A DNA stretch of 64,000 nucleotides. It comes from Caloranaerobacter ferrireducens. GTDB lineage: Bacteria > Bacillota > Clostridia > Tissierellales > Thermohalobacteraceae. This document shows positions 17,732 through 26,494 of the stretch, in pieces. The stretch is taken from contig NZ_MDJR01000001.1 of the NCBI RefSeq assembly GCF_001730685.1, positions 496,001 through 560,000 of the forward strand. Direction: 5' to 3'. The notes beneath the pieces are model-generated. The model worked only from the letters and a program-made list of their open reading frames with translations, was not told the DNA's origin and did not search any database. Each line of letters begins with the position of its first letter. Positions within the stretch are counted from its first letter, which is position 1. A program made the position numbers and the translations under genes.

Positions 17732-18973
17732 ATGGAGCAAAAGTTTTTTGTAGATAATAGAAAAAAACTTATGAATAAGGTTGAAAATGATTCTATTGTT
17801 ATTCTATTTTCAGGCGATGCCCCTTATCGCAGTGCAGATCAGAAGTATCCTTATACACCTAATAGGAATTTTTATTACTTAACTGGATTAGAAAGAGAAA
17901 ACTTTATTCTTTGTATGGTTAAAAAGAATGATAAAGTTGAGGAAGCACTGTTCATAGAAAAATCTAATCCTAAGTTAGAAAAATGGATTGGTAAAAAGAT
18001 GACTAAAGATGAAGCTGAAAAGATATCAGGCATTAAGAACATTCAGTTTAAAGAAGATTTTCAAGAATTCCTAACAATGAATATAGTAAGAAATAATATT
18101 TCTGTATTTTACTTGGATTTAGAGCGTAGAGAATGGAATTTAAATACAAATCCAGCTGTTAATTTTGCAAATGAAGTAAGAGAAAGATATCCATATATTA
18201 ATATAAAAAACATTTATAATGATATTTGCGATTTAAGAACTATTAAACAGAAAGATGAAATAGAAAAGATAAAGAAAGCAGTTAATATTACTAAGGAAGG
18301 TCTTGAAAATGTATTGAAAAACTTAAAGTCTGGTATGATGGAATATCAAGTTGAAGCATATTTCGATTTTAAAGTAAAATCTTTAGGTGCTAAGAACTTA
18401 GCTTTTAAAACAATAGCTGCTTCTGGGGTTAATGGTACAATACTTCATTATGAACAAAATAACTGTAAAATAGCTGATAATTCTCTAATATTATTTGATT
18501 TAGGTGTAGAATATGAAAATTATTGTTCTGATATAAGTAGAACTTATCCTGCTAATGGTAAATTTACTGAAAGACAAAAGCAAATTTATAATATTGTATT
18601 AGAGGCACAGTTGGAAACTATTAAAGCTATAAAACCTGGTGTACCTATAAAGAAATTAAATGAAATTACAAAAGATGTATTAATTAGAGAATGCAAAAAA
18701 ATAGGTTTAATAAAAGAAGATAGTGAAATAGTTAAGTACTACTATCATGGAGTAAGCCATTATTTAGGGCTTGATACACATGATGTAGGTAGTTATGAAA
18801 GAGAATTAGAACCAGGAATGGTTTTAACAGTAGAACCAGGTCTGTACATTGAAGAAGAGGGAATAGGTATAAGAATTGAAGATGATGTTTTAGTAACAGA
18901 AGATGGTTGTGAAGTTTTATCAAAAGATATTATTAAAACAGTAGAGGAAATAGAAGAGTTTATGAAGAAATAG
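17732..18973 (+). CDS. Xaa-Pro aminopeptidase, M24B family
   Basis: 413 aa. Removes N-terminal residues that precede proline during peptide recycling in the cytosol. An N-terminal creatinase/AMP_N-like domain (about 1-170) contains the RNFYYLTGL segment. The pita-bread catalytic domain supplies the five dimetal ligands: Asp in LFDLGVEYENY, Asp in CSDISRTY, His in HGVSHYLGLDTHDVG, Glu in TVEPGLY and Glu in GIRIEDDVLVT. The ATG at 17732 follows GAGGATGGTGG with good spacing. A TTG at 17699 in frame lacks such a site and is rejected. It ends just before a terminator. This is the PepP-type layout (with AMP_N) rather than the short PepQ form. Confidence 0.92.
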   Translation: MEQKFFVDNRKKLMNKVENDSIVILFSGDAPYRSADQKYPYTPNRNFYYLTGLERENFILCMVKKNDKVEEALFIEKSNPKLEKWIGKKMTKDEAEKISGIKNIQFKEDFQEFLTMNIVRNNISVFYLDLERREWNLNTNPAVNFANEVRERYPYINIKNIYNDICDLRTIKQKDEIEKIKKAVNITKEGLENVLKNLKSGMMEYQVEAYFDFKVKSLGAKNLAFKTIAASGVNGTILHYEQNNCKIADNSLILFDLGVEYENYCSDISRTYPANGKFTERQKQIYNIVLEAQLETIKAIKPGVPIKKLNEITKDVLIRECKKIGLIKEDSEIVKYYYHGVSHYLGLDTHDVGSYERELEPGMVLTVEPGLYIEEEGIGIRIEDDVLVTEDGCEVLSKDIIKTVEEIEEFMKK

Positions 18974-18975
18974 AT

Positions 18976-19005
18976 AAGGGGGCGTATGCTCCCTTGATTT
19001 TATTT
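18976..19005 (+). terminator. rho-independent terminator
   Basis: AAGGGGGC (18976-18983) pairs with GCTCCCTT (18988-18995), with one G-U pair and a 4-base loop, followed by GATTTTATTTT. It ends the aminopeptidase transcript. Confidence 0.8.
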
Positions 19006-19028
19006 TAAAAACTTTATGGAGGTTTTTT

Positions 19029-20177
19029 ATGAGAAAAGGAAAGGTTGTTTTGTTAATTTTTATTGTATTAATGTTGATTACTATTGTATCTTGCAATAGT
19101 ATTGACAAAGTTAAAGTAGAAAAGGGTTTAATTAATGATAAGAATATAGAGAATAAAAAGATAAGTCAAACTGATGAATTACCAGTAAAAAAAGAAAATA
19201 GTTTTATATTTCCAAATAGTCATATTGAAAAGTTAACAGAACAACAATTACGAGGATTGTCACATGAGATTCTTGAATATGCTAGAAATGAAATTTTTGC
19301 ACGAAAAGGCCATATATTTAAAAAAGAAAAGTATAGAAATTATTTTGCTAAAAAAAGTTGGTATAAACCGACAACTATCGTAGAATTTAGTAGTTTAAAT
19401 AGTATTGAGAAATATAATGTAAAATTCATTAAATTCTTTGAGGATTTGTATAGTAAGTCTCTTGAAAAACATGAAAATTATAAAACTAATTATGATGTCT
19501 ATCGATGCAATAAAGAAGTAAATGTAGATATTAATGGTGATGGCAAAACAGAGAGAATTTTATTCAAGCTGGAAAATATGAATAGTTATAAACTTTATAT
19601 CAACGATTTAGTGATAGAAGGGGAACTAGTCTATTCTAGCAAATACTTTGCTATAGTTGATATTGATAAGAATGATAACTTCAAGGAGATTATAATAAGT
19701 GATTATGGACCTAGTGATGATTATATATCGTATTTCTATTATTTTGATGGAGAAGACATTATCAAAATGGGAAATACAGAAGGGTTATTCGAATATGGTA
19801 TAAAAATAGACGGTACAGACAAGTTTTCAGCAAGAACTAGGGGAAAGATACTACAGACTTGGTTTTTTGATAAATATTATACTTTAACAAAAGAGCATAA
19901 ATTAGTTGAAATACCTCAAAACATCTATATTACTGATTATGATGTGTTTGTGAAAAAACCAATAAAGTTATTAAGAAATAGGAACAATAGTGATGATTAT
20001 TTTGTTTTGCATGAAGGACAGAAAGCTACTATAGTTGGAACTGATGATAAAGAATGGTGTTTAGTTGAAACTTCTACAGGTGAAAGAGGATGGTTTGCAG
20101 TAGATAAATTTTCGATTATACGAAGTGAAGGGTTAGATGCTTATAAAATATTTGCAGGCTTATGTTACGCTGATTAA
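19029..20177 (+). CDS. lipoprotein with YARHG domain and C-terminal SH3-like domain
   Basis: 382 aa. A lipoprotein signal ends at the lipobox IVSC (Cys22), so the protein should be anchored on the outer face of the membrane. Residues about 65-140 match the YARHG domain: LRGLSHEILEYARNEIFA, RKGHIFKKEKY, then YFAKKSWYKP. This extracellular domain has a suspected peptidoglycan or cell-surface role. The middle has an Asp/Asn-rich stretch (VDINGDGKTERI) like an FG-GAP or calcium-binding strand. The C-terminal 70 residues, with LLRNRNNSDDYFVLHEGQ and the GERGWFAVDKF ending, look like a bacterial SH3 domain. A GGAGG site precedes the ATG. The exact role is unknown. Confidence 0.8.
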   Translation: MRKGKVVLLIFIVLMLITIVSCNSIDKVKVEKGLINDKNIENKKISQTDELPVKKENSFIFPNSHIEKLTEQQLRGLSHEILEYARNEIFARKGHIFKKEKYRNYFAKKSWYKPTTIVEFSSLNSIEKYNVKFIKFFEDLYSKSLEKHENYKTNYDVYRCNKEVNVDINGDGKTERILFKLENMNSYKLYINDLVIEGELVYSSKYFAIVDIDKNDNFKEIIISDYGPSDDYISYFYYFDGEDIIKMGNTEGLFEYGIKIDGTDKFSARTRGKILQTWFFDKYYTLTKEHKLVEIPQNIYITDYDVFVKKPIKLLRNRNNSDDYFVLHEGQKATIVGTDDKEWCLVETSTGERGWFAVDKFSIIRSEGLDAYKIFAGLCYAD

Positions 20178-20235
20178 ATAATGAGAACGACATAAATTAT
20201 ACAACAAATATAAAAAGGACCAATAAAGGGAAAAG

Positions 20236-20263
20236 TTGACATGGAATGTTTTTTTTATATAAT
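20236..20263 (+). promoter_or_regulatory. sigma-A promoter of the M28 peptidase gene
   Basis: TTGACA at 20236-20241 and TATAAT at 20258-20263 with a 16-base spacer, both matching consensus. Transcription should begin near 20270, leaving a leader of about 90 bases before the gene at 20359. Confidence 0.8.
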
Positions 20264-20358
20264 TATTTATAACGATATGTGAAAAACAAAAATAAAGATA
20301 ATAACAATAGCTATTGTAAAAATAAAATATGAAATTAGTATTAATTTAGGGGGAGTAT

Positions 20359-22365
20359 ATGAATAAAAGAATATTTTTGTTTATATTAATTATTTCAATC
20401 TTATTAACGATGGGCTGTACAAACAAAGATATATTGACTAATAGCGAGCAAAAAACAGATATAAAAAAGACTGTTGAGTATCTTGCTTCAGAAAAATTTA
20501 AAGGCAGATTAACTGGAACAGAAAGTAATAAAGAAGTAGAAAGATTTTTAGCTGAAAGCTTAGAAAAAATTGGTTTAAAAGAATATAAAGACAATAGTTT
20601 TTTTGTGCCATACAAACATAATTTTTATAATCCAAAAAAACAAAAATTCGTTATGGTTTTAGAGTTTGATAATAATACAAAAGAAGAGCTAATATATGGC
20701 AAAGATTTTTTACCTCAAAATATGATTGCTAATTTAACTATAGAGGGTATTTCAACATCCGATATAAACTATAAAAATATTCAAAATTCAGTTGTAGTAT
20801 TAGATAATTCAGCTGATTTACAAAAAATATTTAACAAAGCCAAAGCAGCTTTAATAAAGAAAAAAATTTTTGACAAATATATAGTTGTCAGAGATAGCGG
20901 CTTTCCAATAATTCAAATAAGTGAAAGAGTATATGATTTGATAAAGGATAGAAATTGCAAAGTGAAAGTAAAATACAATTTAAAGAAAGAGGAAATCGAA
21001 GCAAATAATATTGTTGGTATAGTCAAAGGAGAAAATAGTAAAAATGCATTAATTATTTCAGCTCACTTTGATCATGTAGGAACTGCCGCTGATAAAGTAT
21101 ATTATGGAGCTGTCGATAACTGTTCTGGAATAGCAGTACTGTTGAATATAGCTGAAAAATTAACTGAATATTCAAAGAATAATAAATTAGATTATGATAT
21201 AGTTATATGTGCATTTAACGGTGAAGAATCTAATTTGCAGGGTAGTAGAGCTTTTGTAAATGAAATATTAAATGGATATAATAAAATCTATAATATAAAT
21301 ATTGACAGTATAGGAAGCAAAAATAGGGACAAGCTGCTTATAACAGGGGATAGTGCAGTAAGTAGCTATCTTATAGATGATATTGATAAATTCTTTACTC
21401 AAAATGGTTATCAGTGTCAAATTGAAACAGAAGGTGCATATGTTAGCGACCATATTTCTTTTTCAGAAAAAAATATACCGTCTGTTAATTTAAGTGATTC
21501 AAATATTAGAAATATACATACACAAAGAGATACATCTGATAAAATAGACTTTGAATATTTGAATAACATAAGCGATACGCTTTTCAATTATATAATTTTA
21601 AGTGTGGAAAAATTATTTAATATAAAAGATATTGAAGAGAATTCCAGTGATGAACGTAATCAAAAGAATTTGGAAGAAATTAGTTTTGAAAATGATGAAG
21701 AGAGAGAAATAACAGAGAAGTTAAAAAAGGAAAAAGAAAAATTAAAATTTGGTCAGTATAAGCTTGTTAATATAGATGATAAGATATATTTAGTACATAA
21801 AGGAAAGGAAACATTTAGTGATATTGAGGAAATAAACAAGATTTTTCCAGATTTTAAAATACTAAAAAACATTGATAATTACGAGTTTAAATCAGCGACT
21901 GTGGTAATTGATACTTTACCTATAAAAATGTCAGAGCATATAATAGGTCAAATATATGAAGATAAAGAATTATCTAGCGATAGGATAAGATTTTTTTCAT
22001 TCAACTACTTAAATAAAGCAGATGAAAATGACTTTATTGAAATAAGTGTTAAAATTCAAAATGAAAACTATGGATATATAAATAGTTTTTTTGATGAAAA
22101 TCAAATAAAGAGAAAGCAGATTGTTGTGAATGGCCAAACTTTTGATATATTGTATAGCAAAGATTTAAAACATATTGTTTTTGTTGAAACCCAATATATC
22201 AAAAATAATAAAGCTTATATTATAGGTATAGGAAAGTATCAAAAAACAACTGCTAAAATAAAAGGTGAAACTAAAATTGTTAATAAAATTAATTGGACTA
22301 ATGATTCTCTAGAAGATGTAATAGATTTTCTTAAGAAAATAAATATAGATAATTTAGCAATTTAA
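20359..22365 (+). CDS. exported M28-family zinc aminopeptidase lipoprotein
   Basis: 668 aa. The signal peptide ends in LLTMGC (lipidated Cys20). Residues about 30-415 form an M28 peptidase: a protease-associated-like insert, then IISAHFDHVG, GAVDNCSGIAVLL and AFNGEESNLQGSRAF, which supply the zinc ligands and the catalytic Glu, and further on a DHISF segment with the last ligand. A Glu/Lys-rich linker (about 435-470) leads to a C-terminal domain of about 200 residues that I do not recognise. Its strands and length recall the extracytoplasmic domains of Bacillus-type lipoproteins. The protein probably trims peptides outside the cell. It has its own consensus promoter and GGGGGAG site, and a long hairpin follows the stop. 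Confidence 0.85.
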   Translation: MNKRIFLFILIISILLTMGCTNKDILTNSEQKTDIKKTVEYLASEKFKGRLTGTESNKEVERFLAESLEKIGLKEYKDNSFFVPYKHNFYNPKKQKFVMVLEFDNNTKEELIYGKDFLPQNMIANLTIEGISTSDINYKNIQNSVVVLDNSADLQKIFNKAKAALIKKKIFDKYIVVRDSGFPIIQISERVYDLIKDRNCKVKVKYNLKKEEIEANNIVGIVKGENSKNALIISAHFDHVGTAADKVYYGAVDNCSGIAVLLNIAEKLTEYSKNNKLDYDIVICAFNGEESNLQGSRAFVNEILNGYNKIYNINIDSIGSKNRDKLLITGDSAVSSYLIDDIDKFFTQNGYQCQIETEGAYVSDHISFSEKNIPSVNLSDSNIRNIHTQRDTSDKIDFEYLNNISDTLFNYIILSVEKLFNIKDIEENSSDERNQKNLEEISFENDEEREITEKLKKEKEKLKFGQYKLVNIDDKIYLVHKGKETFSDIEEINKIFPDFKILKNIDNYEFKSATVVIDTLPIKMSEHIIGQIYEDKELSSDRIRFFSFNYLNKADENDFIEISVKIQNENYGYINSFFDENQIKRKQIVVNGQTFDILYSKDLKHIVFVETQYIKNNKAYIIGIGKYQKTTAKIKGETKIVNKINWTNDSLEDVIDFLKKINIDNLAI

Positions 22366-22391
22366 AAATTCATAAATTAATTATTTGGAAT

Positions 22392-22442
22392 TAGGTGGAG
22401 CTTATATATTTGAAACTTAATTTCAAATTTTAGCACCACCTA
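22392..22442. terminator. long stem-loop between convergent genes
   Basis: TAGGTGG (22392-22398) pairs with CCACCTA (22436-22442), and inside it ATTTGAAA pairs with TTTCAAAT. T tracts are weak, so it may act as a bidirectional terminator or RNA-stability element. It overlaps the stop codon of the minus-strand gene. Confidence 0.6.
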
Positions 22443-22910
22443 TTCTCCCTTTGAATGAGCTATTCTTGCACATGCAGCTGCTACAATGCCACCAACTAAA
22501 TCATCTAAAAAAGTATTGACTTTATCAGTAGTTTTACCAAGTTTATCTAATTTGCCTATAATTCCAAATTTCATCTTATCTATATACCCATAGTTAGTAA
22601 AACCTATTGAACCATAGACATTTGTTATGCTTAGCGCCAATATTTCATCTATACCATATAATGGCTCATCTTTTTTTATCATGGACAGTAAAGGTTCTTC
22701 TAATAAATTTTTTTCAGCTAAAATATCAAGCTGTATTCCAGTTAATATTGCATTTTGCACTTCACGTTTAGATAATACTTTTTCAATGTTAAAAATTGCA
22801 GTTTCTATAGAAATATCTGCATAGTCTTTTTGTAGTTCGTAGACAAGCTTAGCCATCTCTTCAATAGTAACTCCTCTTTCTTTAAGCATTTTTTTAACTA
22901 TTTCTTTCAA
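22440..22910 (-). CDS. phosphatidylglycerophosphatase A-like protein
   Basis: 156 aa. The family (PgpA, YutG in Bacillus) dephosphorylates phosphatidylglycerophosphate or acts on related phospholipid intermediates. The C-terminal half carries family signatures: ITNVYGSIGFTNYGYIDK, KFGIIGKLDK and NTFLDDLVGGIVAAACARIAH, in which acidic residues form the metal site. The N-terminal 65 residues are a soluble helical extension. The protein lacks the several membrane helices of E. coli PgpA, as do the clostridial and Bacillus YutG-like versions, so it may instead act on a soluble substrate. GGGGGTTTT precedes the start. It converges with the peptidase gene and is divergent from the amidohydrolase gene. 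Confidence 0.85.
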   Translation of the reverse strand: MKEIVKKMLKERGVTIEEMAKLVYELQKDYADISIETAIFNIEKVLSKREVQNAILTGIQLDILAEKNLLEEPLLSMIKKDEPLYGIDEILALSITNVYGSIGFTNYGYIDKMKFGIIGKLDKLGKTTDKVNTFLDDLVGGIVAAACARIAHSKGE

Positions 22911-23025
22911 AATAAAACCCCCTAAATAGATTCATAATATATATTTTATGCAGTATTTTCTGATTGTATTAACTAATATCTAATTATGTTATAATTTTAT
23001 TTAGAAAATTTTAGGGGGAATATAA

Positions 23026-24657
23026 ATGAGTAAATTATTTTTCTTTAATGGGAAAATTTTAACTATGGAAGATGACTATAAAGAAGTTGAAAGTGTAGTA
23101 ATAGAAGATAATAAAATAAATTTTTGTGGTAGTTACAAGGAAGGTAAAAAGCTTATTAATAAAGATACTAAATGTATAGACCTTAAAGGGAGAACTCTCT
23201 TACCTGGTTTTAATGATAGTCATATGCATTTAATTAGCTACGGTTTATCAAAGTATAAAGTAGACTTGTCTAATGCTGATTCTATATCATATATGCAGAG
23301 GGCTCTAAAAGAGTTTGTTAATAATGAAAAAGTTAAAGTTTTTAAAGAATGGGTATTAGGTCAGGGATGGAATCAAGAAAACTTTATTGAAGGTAGATTG
23401 CCTAATAAAGATGATATAGATAAAGTAATTGATGACAGACCTGTATTTTTATCAAGGGCTTGTTACCATATATGTGTAGTTAATTCAATGGCTTTAAAAC
23501 TTGCTGGAATAACTAAAGAAACTAAGGACCCTGAAGGTGGGAAAATAGATAGAGACCCTATAACAGGCGAGCCTACAGGAATACTTAGGGAAAATGCCGT
23601 ATATTTAGTTTATAATCTTATACCTTTCACAGAAGACATAGGAGAGATAAAAGAAATAATTCAATCAGCTATAAATGATGCTAATAAGGTAGGAATTACT
23701 TCAATACAAACAGATGATTTTTCGCATTTAAAATCATATAAAAAGATTTTAGATGCTTATCAAGAATTGAAAAATGAGGAAAAACTTAATGCAAGGATAA
23801 ATTTTCAAATGCTACTAGATACAAAAGATAAATTAATTGATTTTTTAAAGTTAAACAAAAAAACTTGTGATGGAGACGAATTTGTTAGGTTTGGACCGCT
23901 AAAGCTTTTAGCAGACGGGTCTTTAGGTTCTAGAACAGCGGCATTAGAAGAACCTTATAGTGATGATATTAAAGCTAAAGGTGTGTTAATATATACTACT
24001 AAAGAAATAGAGGAAATACTTACTTTAGCACATGTAAATGGTCTTCAGCTAGCAGTACATACAATAGGGGATAGAGCTATGAGACAAGTGCTTGAAGTAT
24101 ATTCTAAACTAAATGAAATGCATTATAGACAAGATGCTAGATTTAGACTGATTCACTGCCAAATAGCATCTAAAGATATAATAAGGAAATTTAAGAAACT
24201 TAATGTTATTGCAGATATACAACCTGTTTTTATAAAGACAGATATGCAAATTGCAGAGAAAAGGGTAGGAAAAGAAAGGTTAAGGTATAGTTATGCATGG
24301 AAGACTATGTACAATGAAGGTGTATTTTTAGCTGGAGGTTCTGATGCACCTGTTGAATCATTTAATCCTCTTTATGGTATTTATTGTGCAGTAACTAGAA
24401 AAGACTTAAATGGCAATCCAGAAGATGGCTGGTGTCCAGATGAAAAATTAGATTTATATACAGCATTAAAGCTATTTACAATAAATCCTGCTTATTGCAC
24501 ATTTGAGGAAAATATAAAAGGGTCTATAAAAGTAGGGAAGCTAGCTGATTTAGTTGTTTTGTCTGAAGACATAACTAAAATACCGTTGGATAAAATTAAA
24601 GATGTTAAAGTTGATATGACAGTATTAAACGGAAAAGTAATATTTAGCAGAAATTAA
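23026..24657 (+). CDS. amidohydrolase family protein, YtcJ-like
   Basis: 543 aa. Metal-dependent amidohydrolase of the Amidohydro_3 group (YtcJ/NfdA type). An N-terminal beta sandwich leads to LLPGFNDSHMHL, with H66 and H68 binding metal. Further ligand and active-site segments are RFGPLKLLADGSLGSRTAAL, AVHTIGDRAM, FRLIHCQIA and AGGSDAPVESFNP (the late Asp). The C-terminus returns to the sandwich (GKLADLVVLS). Substrates for this group are varied (amides, formamides, imidic compounds) and cannot be inferred here. TTAGGGGGAATAT is the ribosome site. A TATAAT at 22990-22995 may be its -10. A strong terminator follows directly. Confidence 0.9.
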   Translation: MSKLFFFNGKILTMEDDYKEVESVVIEDNKINFCGSYKEGKKLINKDTKCIDLKGRTLLPGFNDSHMHLISYGLSKYKVDLSNADSISYMQRALKEFVNNEKVKVFKEWVLGQGWNQENFIEGRLPNKDDIDKVIDDRPVFLSRACYHICVVNSMALKLAGITKETKDPEGGKIDRDPITGEPTGILRENAVYLVYNLIPFTEDIGEIKEIIQSAINDANKVGITSIQTDDFSHLKSYKKILDAYQELKNEEKLNARINFQMLLDTKDKLIDFLKLNKKTCDGDEFVRFGPLKLLADGSLGSRTAALEEPYSDDIKAKGVLIYTTKEIEEILTLAHVNGLQLAVHTIGDRAMRQVLEVYSKLNEMHYRQDARFRLIHCQIASKDIIRKFKKLNVIADIQPVFIKTDMQIAEKRVGKERLRYSYAWKTMYNEGVFLAGGSDAPVESFNPLYGIYCAVTRKDLNGNPEDGWCPDEKLDLYTALKLFTINPAYCTFEENIKGSIKVGKLADLVVLSEDITKIPLDKIKDVKVDMTVLNGKVIFSRN

Positions 24658-24688
24658 AGCGGTGTAAAATTAGCACCGCTTTAATTAA
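24656..24688. terminator. bidirectional terminator
   Basis: AAAGCGGTG (24656-24664) pairs perfectly with CACCGCTTT (24674-24682) around a 9-base loop, between two convergent genes. It begins within the amidohydrolase stop codon. Confidence 0.88.
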
Positions 24689-25164
24689 TCAAGCTTATAT
24701 TCCATATGATATTTTTCAGCTAAAGTTACAATTTCATTTTTATATTTATCCATATATTCTTTTGACTTTTTTAGAAGGTCGCTTGATTTTAGAAGCAATT
24801 CATTGTCTTTTTCTTCAATCCCTTTTTGTAATAGTTTTAGTGCTTTTAACTGATATTTTGCTCCTTCGATATAGAGGTTATGTATCTCTTTTAATTCTTT
24901 AGTTTTAGGAGATATTTTCATTAATTGATTCAAGAAATCTTCATATGTTGGAATTATTTCATCTTTTAAAGTTGAATAGAATGTACTATAAGTATAGTCA
25001 TTATTAGAAATTAGATTGTTATATTTTTCAAGAGCATTATTTTCTATTTCAACCACTGGAGGAAGTTCTGCATTTACATAGTTAAATAAATCTCGTTTAT
25101 TCTGATTTATACATCCAGTCAGCATAAGAACAATAATTAAAATTATAATACCAAAACGTTTCAT
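24685..25164 (-). CDS. hypothetical lipoprotein, 159 aa
   Basis: The N-terminus is a lipoprotein signal, MKRFGIIILIIVLMLTGC, with Cys18 as the lipidation site. The mature part is helical and charged, with heptad-like Leu/Lys stretches (YQLKALKLLQKGIEEKDNEL), suggesting a small helical bundle on the outer face of the membrane. No known family is recognised. AAGGAGG precedes the ATG. It starts 10 bases after the stop of the 334-aa exported protein encoded upstream on the same strand, so the two are co-transcribed and may work together. Confidence 0.75.
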   Translation of the reverse strand: MKRFGIIILIIVLMLTGCINQNKRDLFNYVNAELPPVVEIENNALEKYNNLISNNDYTYSTFYSTLKDEIIPTYEDFLNQLMKISPKTKELKEIHNLYIEGAKYQLKALKLLQKGIEEKDNELLLKSSDLLKKSKEYMDKYKNEIVTLAEKYHMEYKLD

Positions 25165-25174
25165 AAGAACCTCC

Positions 25175-26179
25175 TTACTTTAAATTTAGCAATTTTAAAT
25201 TATTGCTATTTATGTATTTAATTTTACCATTTTTATCAATGATTTTATAGTACTTATCAGATAAATCTAGATAATAATCTGCAAATTGATCTGAACTTTC
25301 AATAATTCCTACAACTTCATTATCTTTGGTAATACCTTCACCTTGAATAAAATACTTATATTTGTCGCTCCAAAAATAATCTAACTCTAAGTTTTTTTCT
25401 TTTATTAAAATAAATTTTTCTGGTATAGAATCTACATTTGATTCTTCGCTTTTAAAAATTTGAATAATCTTAGACGCTTTAATATGTAAGTCTAGATTTT
25501 CATCTGTTATTTGTTCAATACTTCCATATTCAACAAGTTTATACCATTTAGGATTTTTAAGTTTTGGTTTTGTCCATTTTTCATAGAAGTATCCTTCGTA
25601 GTTAGTAGAAAATCTGAATACTTCTTCATAGGAACTATTTCTTTTAGTAAAAAATCTTGTGTATTTATCATAGAAAAATGCACCGATGTTTTCTTCTAAT
25701 TCTTCATCAACTATAATAAATATCAGATTTTTGGGTTTATATCTTAAAGTACTGACATTATCAATATAGGCAAGATTTTCTATTTTATCTACATAAACAT
25801 ATCCATCATTATATTTTTTATATATTCCAATTACGCCTAAGTCTTTTGAGATATTAAGAGCAATAATCAAGTCTTCTTCTTCATTATCTACTACGTCGGC
25901 AGGATAAATTTTTACTTCGATATAGTCGATATAATCTAGCCAATTGTCATATCCTAAATCTTTTAGGACAATTTTTTTAATTTTGTTTTGAGCATCTTTT
26001 TTTAGTTTTTCGTCATTTGAAAAAAAGTTATCAACTAATTTTTCTGAAATATTACTACTTATCAAAAGTATTTCATTAAAAGTTGTTTTTACAACAGAAG
26101 CATTATAGTATTGCTGACCAATAAAAGTTGCGATTATAAATAATATTAAAATTAGGAAGGAAATAGCTCCTTTTTTCAT
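25175..26179 (-). CDS. hypothetical membrane-anchored exported protein, 334 aa
   Basis: One N-terminal hydrophobic helix (residues about 4-24, FLILILFIIATFIG) without a lipobox cysteine, then about 310 extracytoplasmic residues rich in Asp, Tyr and Lys. There is an IxVDEELEENIGAFFYDKYTRFF segment typical of FG-GAP-like or sensor-like folds, but nothing diagnostic. GGTGGTGAAAAG is the ribosome site. It is first in a two-gene minus-strand operon with the 159-aa lipoprotein. Its upstream region is shared with the divergent aminomutase promoter at 26228-26256. No function is assigned. Confidence 0.7.
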   Translation of the reverse strand: MKKGAISFLILILFIIATFIGQQYYNASVVKTTFNEILLISSNISEKLVDNFFSNDEKLKKDAQNKIKKIVLKDLGYDNWLDYIDYIEVKIYPADVVDNEEEDLIIALNISKDLGVIGIYKKYNDGYVYVDKIENLAYIDNVSTLRYKPKNLIFIIVDEELEENIGAFFYDKYTRFFTKRNSSYEEVFRFSTNYEGYFYEKWTKPKLKNPKWYKLVEYGSIEQITDENLDLHIKASKIIQIFKSEESNVDSIPEKFILIKEKNLELDYFWSDKYKYFIQGEGITKDNEVVGIIESSDQFADYYLDLSDKYYKIIDKNGKIKYINSNNLKLLNLK

Positions 26180-26227
26180 CTTTTCACCACCTTTAGTACT
26201 TTCTATAAATGATAAAAAAGAGAGTTA

Positions 26228-26256
26228 TTGACAAATTATAAAAATAATATTATAAT
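26228..26256 (+). promoter_or_regulatory. consensus sigma-A promoter of the aminomutase gene
   Basis: TTGACA (26228-26233), 17-base spacer, TATAAT (26251-26256). This is a perfect match at both boxes with ideal spacing. The start of transcription is expected near 26263, which implies a leader of about 230 bases. Confidence 0.88.
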
Positions 26257-26262
26257 TAATAC

Positions 26263-26494
26263 ACTGCTTTAAACAAATCTAAATATTTCTTTTCAAAGTA
26301 CCTAATCTATGAACCCTACTAAGTCCATATAACCCTTTATGGTAAATATTATTTAATATGTTTTTCATATATTCTAATAAATAGCTATATAAGAGGGTTA
26401 TTTTATATAGTTAAATAACCTATTTCACTTATGCCTCGAAAACAATTAAGAATATTTAAAATTTTCAGACAAGAAGAGGGAGGGAGGATAAACT
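26263..26494 (+). promoter_or_regulatory. long 5' leader with competing stems, upstream of eam
   Basis: About 232 bases of untranslated leader. AGGGTTAT (26394-26401) can pair with ATAACCCT (26329-26336), whereas the overlapping GGTTATTT (26396-26403) can pair with AAATAACC (26413-26420). The two pairings exclude each other. No T run follows either stem, so if this is a switch it would act on translation or RNA stability rather than as a simple terminator. It matches no riboswitch class I know, including the lysine class. The ribosome site AGGGAGGGAGG at about 26477-26488 is unpaired. Confidence 0.4.

Noticed and set aside
26263-26494. Lysine riboswitch (L box) in the aminomutase leader
   Set aside because: The conserved L-box core and five-helix junction elements are not visible, and there is no terminator/antiterminator pair.
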